64,000 nt of DNA from Acheta domesticus (Eukaryota; Arthropoda; Insecta; Orthoptera; Gryllidae), in contig JAHLJT010000631.1 of the NCBI GenBank assembly GCA_031308135.1, positions 227,936,636 to 228,000,635 on the forward strand, given 5' to 3'. Shown one piece after another: positions 1 through 13,000 of the stretch; within the stretch, counting starts at the first letter, position 1, and each line of letters opens with the position of its first letter. Both the position numbers and the translations under genes were made by a program. Below the pieces are notes generated by a model. That model did no database searches, was not told where the DNA came from, and worked only from the letters and a program-made list of their open reading frames with translations.

Positions 1-690
1 TCTTTAACTACTTTTCTTCATAATTGTCACTACTGATCAGACATTTGTCATAGCGAAAACCAACTTTTCTATGTACTCCTCAAAGAAAGATACAGCCAAT
101 GAAGACAGCCACTTTTAATACCGTTTCTGAACGCAAAAAATGCGCCAAATCTAGATGAAAATCTTCGCCAAAAGGCAGAGATTAAGGAATGATGGAATAA
201 TGAAAAAGTGGGTTAGACAATTCAATGAGAGAGGAACCTGTTTTCAAGAAACAGAGTGGGCGGCCTTCGTTTTCAATGATGGGTTCGTTGAAAAAATGAA
301 TGAAGAAATTCTTGAAAACAGACGGTTTACTTTTGGGAATGCTTTTTGATGAATTTCTCACAAATCGCAGAGCCATTTTCGAAAAAAAAGAAAAAGGAAA
401 AACAAACAAAAAATTGTGTTTAGAAGTGGCTGTCTTCACTGGCGGCATCTTTCTATTAAGAGGCCATAGACAATATGGTTTCCCGCAACGACCAATGTGT
501 GCACAATGGTGACAACTAAGAAAAACAAAAAAAAATGCAATTTCATGTAAACATTAAGAAATGCAACAATGAAACATTACGAAATGCTATGTCATGTAAA
601 TGCAAATTTTGTCGGGAAAAAAAATTTATATGAGTTTTTCTTCCAAAACGGTACTTACAATCCAAACTCGCCTAGTAATAAGAAGCACAA
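1..690. other. Left flank, no gene recognised
   Basis: AT-rich sequence with only short overlapping frames, none with a recognisable motif. It has no counterpart upstream of the second gene copy, so it lies outside the duplicated segment. Confidence 0.5.
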
Positions 691-751
691 AGTTAGAAAG
701 TGTAGTTCAAGCATAGTGGTCAAGTTAAGCCTCCTTCAAATAAAATCCTCC

Positions 752-1010
752 ATTTTCACAGCTACCGAATTGGCAGACGGCCAGAAGGCCTAAGAAGCCT
801 TCGCCCGGAAGCCATTCCTGAAGTTCCCAGTCTACACCCGAAAACGTCGCCCGCACGCACCGCGACCTTCGCCAAGCGAGGAGGCGTGGAGGCGGCGGGG
901 GCAGGTTACGCGGAAGCCACGGGTGGGGGCGAGGGCAGAGTTGGGCGGCTTCTTAAAACCTCGCGCACGCCATCCGCTCGGCACTTCATTAGGCACCGGC
1001 ACACTCGAAG
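752..1010 (+). promoter_or_regulatory. GC-rich proximal promoter of takeout-like gene A
   Basis: A CpG-rich stretch ends at the start codon of gene A. A TATA-like TTAAAA lies at 953-958, and an arthropod-type initiator TCATT at 986-990 puts the probable start site about 35 bases downstream, leaving a 5' leader of roughly 20 bases. The same stretch in front of gene B shows only a few differences. Core-element assignment is by position and motif only. Confidence 0.6.
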
Positions 1011-1095
1011 ATGGCTTGGTTCCTCCGCCTCTCCGCCCTGGCAGCCGCCCTGCTGCTCGCAGCGCCCCTCGCGGCGGCCGCCCCCAACAAGCTGC
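1011..1095 (+). CDS. Takeout-like A, exon 1 (signal peptide)
   Basis: Encodes residues 1-28 plus one base of codon 29. It starts at the ATG after the CpG-rich promoter and ends at CTGC|GTGAGT. The product is a short N-region with Arg6, a Leu/Ala hydrophobic core and an Ala-rich cleavage region before PNKL. It is GC-rich, unlike the AT-rich later exons. Confidence 0.88.
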
Positions 1096-4000
1096 GTGAG
1101 TACAGCTCCCCGGCTGGGCGCCGCTCTGCTCTACGTTTCCAACATCGTTTTTCTGTTGGGACGGCAACCTGTTTTGGATTTAATTCTTTCGCCAGGACAG
1201 CTCGTAAAGTTCCACAGAAAACGTTAATCAGAATATTTCTCTTAGTTTCATAATTACCCAATCTTTGTGAATCTCCCTAAATCTTTTCCCTCGTATATGT
1301 AATAAATAGAAGATAATATAATACAGCAAAAAAAATCTATGTTGAGTTTTCTACGAAATAGACCTTGTTAGGGTCCAAGATACCAAACAACCATTTTTAC
1401 TTTCTCTCTACGCTACCGAGGTAGAGAGAAAGGTAAGTAATGTTGCACGAAAAAACCGCGAGGTTTCATCAGAAAAACTCTTATTACAGGGCACTAGTAA
1501 CGAAAAAGTGGATAAATACAGTTACTAATTTTTTTCAAAAAAAAAAGAAAAAAGATCTAACTTGAGACGTAGCCAGAATTCATGCTTTGTGGGTCCGTGA
1601 TATCGAAAAAACGTTTGTCCATCCGTCCATCTGTGAACAATGCTAGCGGCTGAACTCTTTTGTCGAATTTCTACAAAACTGATATTCCTCAATTGATTGG
1701 GCTGATGTCGTGGCCACTTGAATGTGAAACCGATATTTTAATTCTGGTGGGAACTTTACATCAAGCCTCCGGGCCATTTTCAATTAAAAAAAATACATAC
1801 TTTTTTTTAGTAAATTTTGTTTTTAGATAGTGTGAAGAACATTTTAAGAGAATGGTGCAGATCTCATGTTCGTTGAAAACACTAATGTTTCGAAAATTGC
1901 AAAAATTCAAACTTTTTTTCACGCCTTTCTACGACTGAAATATTAAAGATATAGATTTATTACCTTAATTAAATGTTTCTTCAAGATGAATTTTGAAATA
2001 AGATCATGTACAATTTTTCGAAAATTTGAGTATTTTTTGCGTAATTTTGCGTGATATGTAGGCAATTTTTAATTTGTTTCAATTTTTTCTCAAAAACGTC
2101 TCCATCGTTTCTGGCCAAATGTTGTTGGATAGTCTGAAGGACGTTTAAGAGAATGATACCAGTCTCATATTGGTTAAAAACCCTGATTTTTCGAAAATTG
2201 AAAAACTTCAAATTTTTTTCGGTGTCTTCCTATATCTACAATAATTATTATTAAGATAAATATTTTTTCTTAATAAAATATTTTCAGGCAAAGCAGATCT
2301 AAAAATAATGTAATGTTCAATTTTTGAAAACATGAGTAGATATTGCAAAATTTTGGGTTAAACGAAAACAATTTTTATTTTCTTTAAACCATTTTTCATT
2401 AAAATTAGCACAAAATTTTTTATTAAATTGGTACCTTAGATAGCAGAAAGGACGCTTAAGAGATTGGTGCAGGTCTCATATTGGTTGAATTGCCTGATTT
2501 GACGAAAATTCAAACGTTTTCGGCGTCTTCCTACAACTACAATTGTGAAGATACAATTCTTTTTTCTAAAAAAATGTTTCATAAAAACAGACCTTTGAAT
2601 GTAAAGTGATGACCGTTTTGCAAAGATAAATATTTTTTATGTAATTTGGCTACAAAATCACCCTCCCCGAATTTTCTGCGCTTCATGTACATAACTTGAG
2701 AGGTGTTTGAGAGCTATTGCTATTCATTTAAAAAGAAAGATTAAAAGAAGGTAACAAAATTAACTTAATTATATAACTAACAAATTACTTCTTTACTTCA
2801 AGAAATTTTGAACGCTAATTAAAGCATGTTTCAATTCTGAAAGTTAGAAATGCCTTCTCTTCCTTTTCTTCTTTTGCCTTTTGCCCGTTACTACGGGGTC
2901 GGCGTGGCGGGGGCTCACTTTTAAAAATGTTTTCCGCCACAACATTTTTATGCAGATTTGCAATGGTTTTTACAGCCGGATGCCCTTCCTAACGCCACAA
3001 GGGGCGCACAAGCACAATACACATAGACAACACACACACAATCACAAAATACACGCTACCATGCCCGAGGCGAGATTCGAACCCACGATCCTTCGGTCCA
3101 AGATCACCATGAAACTACTGCTTTAGCAATCTTGGCCACCTGGAATCCACAAATGACTGCTCTTCCTGGCTATCGAAATAAACGCAGGTCTCCACCACGG
3201 GCCGCTTTCTTTGAATTAGTAGGTTTGGATTATATTAGCATTATTTCTAATACTTTACGTGAAAGAAAAATTGAAAAAGTTGAGTAAACATTAACTTTTA
3301 GGAAAATATTGATTTTATATTACTGCATACGTTGACTTGGGACACAATGCAGTGATGTATATTTCAGAAGTTTATTGTTGAGCAACAACAATGTAAGATA
3401 ATGAAATGTGAAATTCTTTTGAACTCTTTTCTTAAACATCGACATGCAACCATTAGGAGACATTGTTTCATTTATTTCTATATTTTATTTAACGCCAAAA
3501 ACAGAAAAACTGAGTGTGACGTCTGTGGAGAGAAATGTATTCTCTGAATGTTTTCGTAAATTCTGGTATCCCTACCATATCTCATTTACATGTTGAATTC
3601 TGAATGCAGATGGAAACGAATTGTTAGTTCTTCGATTCGTAAAGACAATTTGGGGAAATTTTTTTAGGTGTGCGAATGTATATAGTACTAGGAAAACCCA
3701 GTAGACGTTGTCCTGCCCTTCATCTCCCTCTTTCCCCTCCCATCTCCGTTTCTCACTGTCTCTCCCTTCCTCCCTCACCCTGTCCCTTTCCCTCTCCCTC
3801 CCACTCCCCGTCCCTGTTTGTCTCTGTCTCTGCCACTCTCTGTCCCTCTCATTCACATTTACTTGCAGATTCGAAACATCTGAGCTGGTGAAGTAATATC
3901 GGGAAGCGCCGTACCAGCAAAAATGTAATAGAATGTTCAGGAAGAGTTCATTCTTTAGATTACGGTGTGAGAAACGTTTCTTTGCGGCCTTTGGACTCAA

Positions 4001-7000
4001 AATTTTAGTTTTTGAGGTCCTAGAACGCCTCGTTTAGGAGTTATTTAACGATAGAGATTCAAACTGCTGCCGAGTATGTCACAAGTTGAATTTGACGGGA
4101 ATATGTAGTGGATATGTAGTGGATATGTAGTGAATATGTAGCGCCATGTCGTGGAGTTACAACAGAATTAACAACACCTAAACCTTTCTGGCGAAAAACA
4201 CGTAGAAGGGCCAACTTTCATGGAAATCGGTCCAATGGTGTTGGAAGTTTGCTCTTATATACATACCAACATCCTGTTTTATTTATATAGATTTAGCATT
4301 GCATGTTCAGACAAGGAGTAACGTAATTCGTATTAAAACGAGCATAATCGGAGAAAATTAAAATACTATAGTTTCAATAATTACTTTTATATATTTTCGA
4401 TCTATTTGCAATGTTTGCCAACGCTATAAGTATTGCATTATCTATTACCTTTTAATTATTTTACTTGCTCGCATTTTTCTGACGCAGAATACTGTAAGGC
4501 GAAAAAGCACATCCGATATGTTCTTGAATACACGGCATATCTTATGCACTGAATTCAATGCCAGAAATATATTTTCATTTAAAATTTTGAATAAAAATTT
4601 TTCCTTGAAACTCTTTAATTTTCGCACCAAATGTGGTACGTTTTTAAATGAATTTTATAAAAAATGATGACTGAGATGTGCTAATTCGAAAAGAAATTGT
4701 GGTATAAATAATATTTCGTAACCATTATTAAAGGCGAGAAAGTACATTCTGTTTTAGCATCATTATTTACTTTCTAGTTAATTTGTCTAATTTTTCTTTC
4801 ATCCAAAAGTAGTACATGACTTTCTTTAGTCCGAGTAACCGAAAAATTGGTGACTGGCAGCATTGAAGTTTACTTACTTCATCATTTGTGATACAATTCG
4901 TGATCTTCATTTGCCCATCTTCTTTAATAATTTCTTTAATTTAATTTTACGATGAATAAAACTTGGCGTGAAAAGATAAACCTAAAGAAGATTTAAGTAA
5001 CAGCTACTAAAGCATGTGTACTACGCATTCTCTACTACACACTACATGCGGCCTGTGCAACGTAATTCCATTTCCAAGTTGTAGGTGCTCTTTACAACGC
5101 TACACAATTTACTTTGATCTAGGTAGACTATTCGAGGTAAACGTTCACCGCAGCCAACGTAACGAAAAACGATCGTCACGATTTTCAGCACTCACAAAGC
5201 ATTGCAGTTGTGCATCTGGTTGTAATGTTGAGGTCACTGCCCTGTAGACCCTCACGAATCTTGAAAGACGCGAGCGCACCGCACCGCGGTTGTAAACCTC
5301 GCCCGCAGCGGAACGATCGAGCGAGAGGCTTGAAACGGATCGAGTCAAAGAAACAAACATTTTATTGATGAAAGTGTTCATTACAAATCTGCTCATCTAA
5401 AATATACAGTGAAGACGTGAATCAATAAAAAGAGGTGAAAATGGTGGTCGCACAAACCTGCAACCCAGGAAGAAATCGTCACTGTTAGAAATGTCCTTCA
5501 TGCGGAATTAAATGGTTTTAAAGTAAATGTTCAAACTTTCTAAAAAATCAGGATATTCGACGAATATAGGACGAGCACCATTGTCTTAAACGTCTTTCAC
5601 ACTATCCAAAAACAAAATTTAATCAAAAACGTTGGAGTCAATTTTTTTGAAAATATGTAAAACACCTCCCAAAAATAAAATATCGGGTTTCAAATTCCAG
5701 GTGCCGCGACATCAGCCAGATCGATCGAGGAATGTCAATTCTCACGGACGCATGGACGGACGGACGGACAGTCAGATGTTTTACCGTCAATCAATTTTTC
5801 GGTATCAAGGACCCACAGGTCATCGATTCTGGCTACACTAAATGTTAGAGGGTTTTGTTCTAAATTTAGCAACTGGATCTATCCACTTTTTCGTTACCAG
5901 GGCCCTGTAATAAAAGTTTTTCTGAGAAAAATTCACCACTTCTTCCTGCAGCATTACATGACTTTCTCTCTACTGCGTAAGAGGTAGCGAGAAAGTAAAA
6001 ATCATTTCCCGCGTGACCTTTTACCAGGATAACATCTAGACGCTCATCAACGTAGGACGTGGTAGAAGTGTCCAAGGAAAAATGAGAGAATACTCGTACA
6101 TCTACATGTTATATTTCTGTGCTTTGTTTATCTATTACAATACCTGTGTATTATAATATTGTGAAACGTAGTTGTTTATATATCAGTACTACAAATTTAT
6201 TGTTTACAACCTAGAAATGTCGATCATCTGACCTGCAGTGCCTCTGGCCGGTGGGACACCGAGTTTGTCACCTGAGGGTGGCAGGATTATCGGCATTAGC
6301 TACTAGCTAGGTCGAGTTCATCCGCTGTCTAGAGAAGAATTCTAGCGGGCGGCTGCTCTGATCGGTGGTTTTCCTATGGTTTCTCCGATCAGAACCGGCG
6401 ATTGACGGGGCAGTACCCCAACAAACGGACCATGCACCGCGCGCGATCTTTCCTTTCCCTTCCTTGACCTAACCACACCTTTTACTAAGACACACATCCA
6501 CTTAAAAGTACTACACTGCCGTATATGTCGGGATACTAGAGCTTTGTCCCGGCTGGTATGGTACCTCACTGACGCGAGACAATTTCCTGGCAATCCGGAC
6601 GTGTAGGTCGGCGCACGATCTAGCCATCCAGCTGCAGATCATCGCCAACTCCCGCAATAAAAGATGCACTACACTTACGGGACTACGGAAATCATCCGTT
6701 GACGCGACCTGAATCATAAGTAAATCAGTCAGCTAATCAACCAACCAATCAATTAATAAACCAGTTAGGTGAGTGACGGCCAGATGAAAAGAATTCGGAC
6801 GGTAGTACAACTTCCTTGCGCGTCTGCAACTCACGAGAATTTCCCCCTCCGCTTCAAATATTCAGGAACGTCCTTTTTGCGTGATTTTGGTATTCTTCTG
6901 AGTAATGCAAAAAAGTAAATTTGAAAATTTCTCCATTGGTTATAATAGCATGTAAATACAAACATCCAAAGGACAGTTAGATGGACAGATAGATAGGTAT

Positions 7001-10000
7001 AGCTGCAGATATATAACATTCTTCTTGTCGCAATATCCACATCTGTATTTCCCATTGCATTAATTCGCGAACAACAAAACAAATCTTAGAGGCAAATTAT
7101 TTCTTTAGCCTTTTCATATTTCTAAAACGGCAATTTTCCATATATTTTATTTGAGATATGAATATAATGCCTTTTATTCTTGCGCGGTCAAAACAAAGCC
7201 TAAAGGAAACACTTGCTAAAGGCTCTTCTTATGTTCATTGTTTTATGGTTTCAGCTCCTGAATATAAACTCTGCAGAAGGGATGATAATTTTATTCCCTG
7301 TCTGGAAGAAGCATTGGTAGTGGCTGTTCAACAACTACGAACAGGCAAGAGATATTTTGAATATTCGATTAACATACAGTAATGGTGAAGTCAGGATCCC
7401 ACGTATTATTTCGAAGTATAACAACATTTGTTTAGAGAGATTATTAATATTCACAATCATAACAGACGATAATTATTTCCAACTTACGGAATGTTCATCA
7501 TTTCTGAAATAGTAATTTACATTACATAACAAGGCCAAGAGTTATTTAATATTTTCATGTCTAGACACGTTAGTTTTCGAAGGAGACCGATAGATCGAGT
7601 CTAGGAATCTCGTCGTGTCGTGGAATGACACTTTTGCGCCAGATGCACAATATTTTATTTCAAACCACAATTGACCACATATTCGTCTGATATACCAATT
7701 TTATTTATCACGAGAATATCATAAGTATTTTTCCTTTCGGGGATTGCTCCGTATTTTTTTTCCAAATGTTGACTCTCAGTTGAAGGTAAATATTGCGGAG
7801 AATGTTATGCTGCATTTAGAACAGAGCGAAATAACATTTTCAACACTTTCTTGGAACTCCACCAGATATTTTCAAAGAAGGAACTATAGCTACTTCAGTG
7901 TTACTGCTACGAAACCCTAGAAAACGATATGAAAAATGACTATAGCATTTTAAAGTTGGAGGAAATTTCACTTTTGGCTAATATCTAAGGAGCCCATTTC
8001 TATGATTTTGTATATTGTTGTCCGCTGCTACAGGGCATAGCTAAGTGAAATTTCTTTACATATGGATTGGAATTGGATGCTATGTAGATTAATATGTTGG
8101 TGCATATTTGGCCGATTTTTTTCTGTTGCTGCATATTTGTATAATTATAAGCACATATTTTGCACATTTCGTTAAAATTGAGACTTAACTCGGGAAACGT
8201 TTCACCCTTTCACAGAATCTCTATATTTGTGAGCGTTCATTAATTCGAAAGGGCTTGTCACAGTTTGCGATTGTTTTTCATCTTTTCTACAGATGATAAA
8301 ATACTTGGGCAAATGTAGGTTCTCGATATCATTTTTTTTAAACCAGGCAGAATAAATGCAACAAGGCATAATAATGTGAGTTTTAACTTCAATTATTTAT
8401 CCCACGAACTATAGTAGATTCTATTATGTTTGCACAAATAATTACCTTTTCATTCCAAGCGTGCTTCTCCTGAAATTTAGCAACGAAGGTTTATTCAAGA
8501 AATGAAATAATGTTAATTTTAATGGCATGTTAAAGTGTATATTAAGAATTTTTAGTTCATAAATGCATATTTTTAAAAGCATATTTTAAATTTTTACGGC
8601 ATAAAATCCTTTCCCAGCTAATAATTTTGCGCGGGACACAATAAATAAACCGCAAGCTGCCAGTTGGACACCCCTGATATAACATTTTTTTTCTAATACG
8701 TAATATTTTTATTGTATAACACTATATCGACTAGACCTATTGGGGACACCATTTCAATACCGCATCTGGTATCCTCCCTTAATATGGGTGCGGAAACGGA
8801 TTTTTTTTATAGATGGAATGCAGTCATACTCATTGTACGGAAATTTCGCCGCTTGTTTACGTTAAAACAGTTTGTTGTACGTGCAAAATGAATAGAGACA
8901 TATTTGGAGATAATTACATCAATTTTCTTTCTTGTAATGACCTCAATTAACCTCCGAGAAAACGAGATTTTTGCAGGAAACTAATTTTGGTAACCTTTGA
9001 CCTTTAATAATTATTTTTGACTGGGCTAGTATTATTCTCTATTTTTCATTGTTTTTTAAAACAACAAAATAAAGCAATTAAAAATAAAATTTTTGATACC
9101 ATTTTTTACAATTAAAAACCTGTAATGACTGGGCTATATGCGACGTTATGCCATTTCCCGGAATTCCTAGCTCCATGGTTCGCAAAGTACCATAAAACTC
9201 GTACTAACTTTTGACGTATTTTCAGCACTAATAGGGAGAGTATTTTTGACACAGTTCCAGGCTGGTGTTTAAACCCATTGATCTTTCATGCCCTAATTTT
9301 ATGTAAATACGTGCCCTTTGAAGACCAAAAGGAGGAGTACCGCATTTAACAACACAGAAATGTACTAAAGCAATGTAATTTATTACAGGTCTCCCTGACT
9401 TCGGAATTCCTACTTTGGAACCTTTTGTGATCCCGCAATTGGTTATTGGAGACTCAAACGTAGACGCCCCTGTAAATTTACATATCAATTTTTCTGATAT
9501 AAAAGTTTATAACCTTCATACAGCAAAAGCTTCAAACATACGGTAAGTAAAAAAACAAAAACATAAAAGAAAAAAAACAAGAATTATTTACGTGCTTTTT
9601 GTGTCTGAAGAAATTAGTAACACTAATTTTGTACACTATACACTGACAAATTACTGACATTTCTCTTGAGTTATTAATGAAAATTTGAATTGACTTATAA
9701 CATTTTAATTTTTTCACTTTAAATGGATATGCAAATAGATAAAAACATTCATTCTGCATGGCAAACATAATCAGACACACTGGGTATTTTCTGAGGTCTG
9801 TCATTATTTTGCATTTGAACGTACAGTTGCTGCAGCTCTGTATCACCCAATTATGAGGCGTAGCACTTTTGCGTAGATATGAGAAGATTATCGATTGTCC
9901 GGGTCTTTGGAGATTATCCAGGCCTGTATTTCTACAGATGAGGTACTCGAAACATTTTTCGACGAGTGTTCTGTTTTTAAGCACTATAACAACCCTTATT

Positions 10001-13000
10001 TGTCGCTCTGACTTCATAAGAGACACTCTTAATATAAAAGTGGATAAACCTTGTTCCTGTGCGTAGTAAATTACTTCCTCTAACCCGTTGTGCAGTCTGA
10101 ATAGGTATTTTATGGGCCCTTGATATCGAAAATTTGAAGGCAAAACGCCTTGTCTGTATGTATGTCAGTCTCCCTGTCTGTGGCCAACACTATCGCCTAA
10201 ATCATGGGGTTGATTTTTTTCTAAAATGTATATACATGGATCGATTTAAACGAACTCAAAACCCTCTGAGTTTGAAATGTATATTTTTATAACGGGGTAA
10301 TTTACATTTAACCTTAAAACATTTTCAATTTTTTCACAACAATTGTTATCAACATTTCACAAAAATTGCATTTAACTTTGCTTTGGTTCGCGTAAATGAC
10401 GCTTAAAATAATGGTGCAGGTCTAATTTTCTTTGAGATCCTTGAGTTTTCGTAAATTGCAAACTAAAATACTGAAGATAGATGTTTCTTCTTCATCCTTT
10501 TGACACAATAAGAAGTTTGCGTGTAATTTTTGAATGAAGTATAGGCAATTTTTAAACAAATATTTTCTTAAAAAATGCCCCAATTTTTTTCTTTAAATTC
10601 TTACCTCGTTTAGACGACAAAAAATTGTCCTGGTCTCATTTCCGGCAAACACTCTGTATTTTCGGACCTTGTTGAAAGCGCTAACATTTCGAAACTACAA
10701 ATTGAAGATAGATATTTTCTGAAAAGAAATCTATTTTAATTGTGACAATATCCTGGCCTTAATAAACTTTCATTAACAAGATAACAGAATATACTCCTTA
10801 AAATGTTTTAAACTAGAGGAGCTACAATAGAACGCACTTTGTCGCATTATTGAAATATTTACCTAAGATTAAAAAATTGTAATTTCTGTCATACTAAAAA
10901 CAAATATAACTTGAAAATCTCGAAACCAACCAAGTCAAACGAAACGCCTGCGATAATATGCATTTATTTCAGCCGCCAGGATTGTGATTAACTTTTACAA
11001 ATGAAACAAACATTAAAAAATCCTTGGTGGTTACAGAGATAAGAGTGATAATCCATAATGGTAAGGCCCTACGAGGTATCAACGACAACTTCAAATACAA
11101 TATAATTTTTATATTAAGAAGAAAATGTCTTACACGTGTTTCGGGAATAATTTATCCCATCTTCAGTGACTCTACAGAGAAGAAACACGCAAGTTAATAA
11201 ATACACACTTTACATATGAAATTACAGCACATAAACACAGGAGTAGATAAGATTAAAATGTCGGAAGTAAATTATGAAAACAATATAATAAAGTAAAATT
11301 TCATAAACAATAATTTTACAAAGTAAAATGTAGCTGAAGTAACTGAAGGACTTGCTATGGGTTCTAACGAGTCCCCATTATTTCTTGAAATCATTATGGT
11401 GCAATTTCAAAATAAATGGTTTAATAGCTTACTTTGCTTAAGAATATTAATAATTATTGGAGACATGTCGATGACAATACTTGCCATTGGACAGGTACGA
11501 ACAGACAATTGAACCAATCTTCTGATTTCTGAAATTCTTTTCATCTTAATTTAACCTTTAAAATGGATTTAGTATTTGTTAGTTCTATATTAAATATAAT
11601 ATCGGCTTTAAATCTATTTCCTTTTGTAAGAATTTTATCTGCATCATACAATCATCATGACTTTCAACAATGAAGCATTTAAATAATTTTAAAACAACAT
11701 GTTACAATTTTGAAAACCGACAGCGCGTGAAACGTAAGCACGGGAAATTCGATTTATTCTTTCCAATTTCCGAAAATACAGAGAGTTCGCCGCAAATATG
11801 AATGACATCATTTTTACCAACCTTTGATAATACGAAGAGAAAACGTAAAAAATAGTGACTTTTCTTGAGAAACAATTGTTTAGGTAAAATTTTTTAAATG
11901 GTCTAATTTCAATAAAAATTGCACGGAAACTACTCAAATTTTCGAAAATATCAACATGGACTTATTTCAAAATGTTCTTTAAAGAATTGATTTCATTCAG
12001 GGAAACATCTCTACTGTCTTTGAACAAAACTACTTCGTTGTAGGATTTTTTCCAAAGTCAACACACACCGGTCGGTCTGGCCGCACTCCAAGTTCTGCGA
12101 TTATGCATAACATCATTTAATTTTTGGTAATAGTGTAATGCAAATTGTTGCATGTAATAATAATTGTATGTAATAATGTAATTTTTTGTATATGAAACCC
12201 TCGAGACATTTTCAAAATTTGCTCAAAATGGCTTAAGTACGTAAAAAGGCAGCAAAATAGGAACTATTACCTTGAAAATTGCAGATCCAATTTTCACTAA
12301 AATTTCGCAAAAGGTTAACATTTTTTCGAAGTCTTCGTAAAATTACAAATTGAGGATAGTAGTTTTTCCTATATATGAAATTTGTTCTTCAAAATTACTT
12401 TGTCATTTAAGTCCTACTTTTTAAAAAAATTAATTGTTTTCCCGCAATATAAATTGAAATAAGTGCGGTATAAATACAAAAACAATATTTTTTTAGAAAT
12501 TGCTTCCATTTCTTTACAACTTTGGTAGAGATAGTGCTAAATGTACATTACATAACATTACATAACAGTATTTCGCTCTCTTCTTTCCTTTTTTAAAATT
12601 ACAAGAATGCTATTTTTACTTTCCCGTATTCCCGTATTCATACGTATATACGGAGTATCGGAAAAGTTATGTAATGCAACGAAAATCTTACGACATTTCA
12701 ACGAATATATTTTTTGGGGTCCCTAAATACCGAAAAAGTGTGTACTACTTTCCAGTGTACATACGTATGAGCGAAGTAATATACGTAGTGTAGGGAAAGT
12801 TATGTAATGCTGCGCGAAAATACGGCGGATTTTTGGCAGAAAAAAATCATTGCCGGGGAATGATAACAAAAAAGTGGATAACCCCAGTTGCTAAATTAAG
12901 AAAAAAATCCCGCAACACCTGGTGTAGCCTGAATACCCATTTTGTGGGTCCTTGATACCGAAAAATCAATTGAAAGCAAAGCATCCATTTGCCCGTCCGT

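Noticed and set aside
3050..3143. tRNA gene on the minus strand
   Set aside because: It has a strong B-box, but the cloverleaf is incomplete and it is fused to a SINE body, so it is a tRNA-derived SINE head.
3572..4000. 142-residue minus-strand frame rich in Arg, Glu and Asp (and the 152-residue twin at 43120-43578)
   Set aside because: Produced by the polypyrimidine tract; low complexity, no domain, inside an intron.
11105..11180. GTTTCGGGAATAATTTATCCC-like stretch as a Penelope-type terminal fragment
   Set aside because: Only a short resemblance; no reverse transcriptase, GIY-YIG domain or repeat end nearby.
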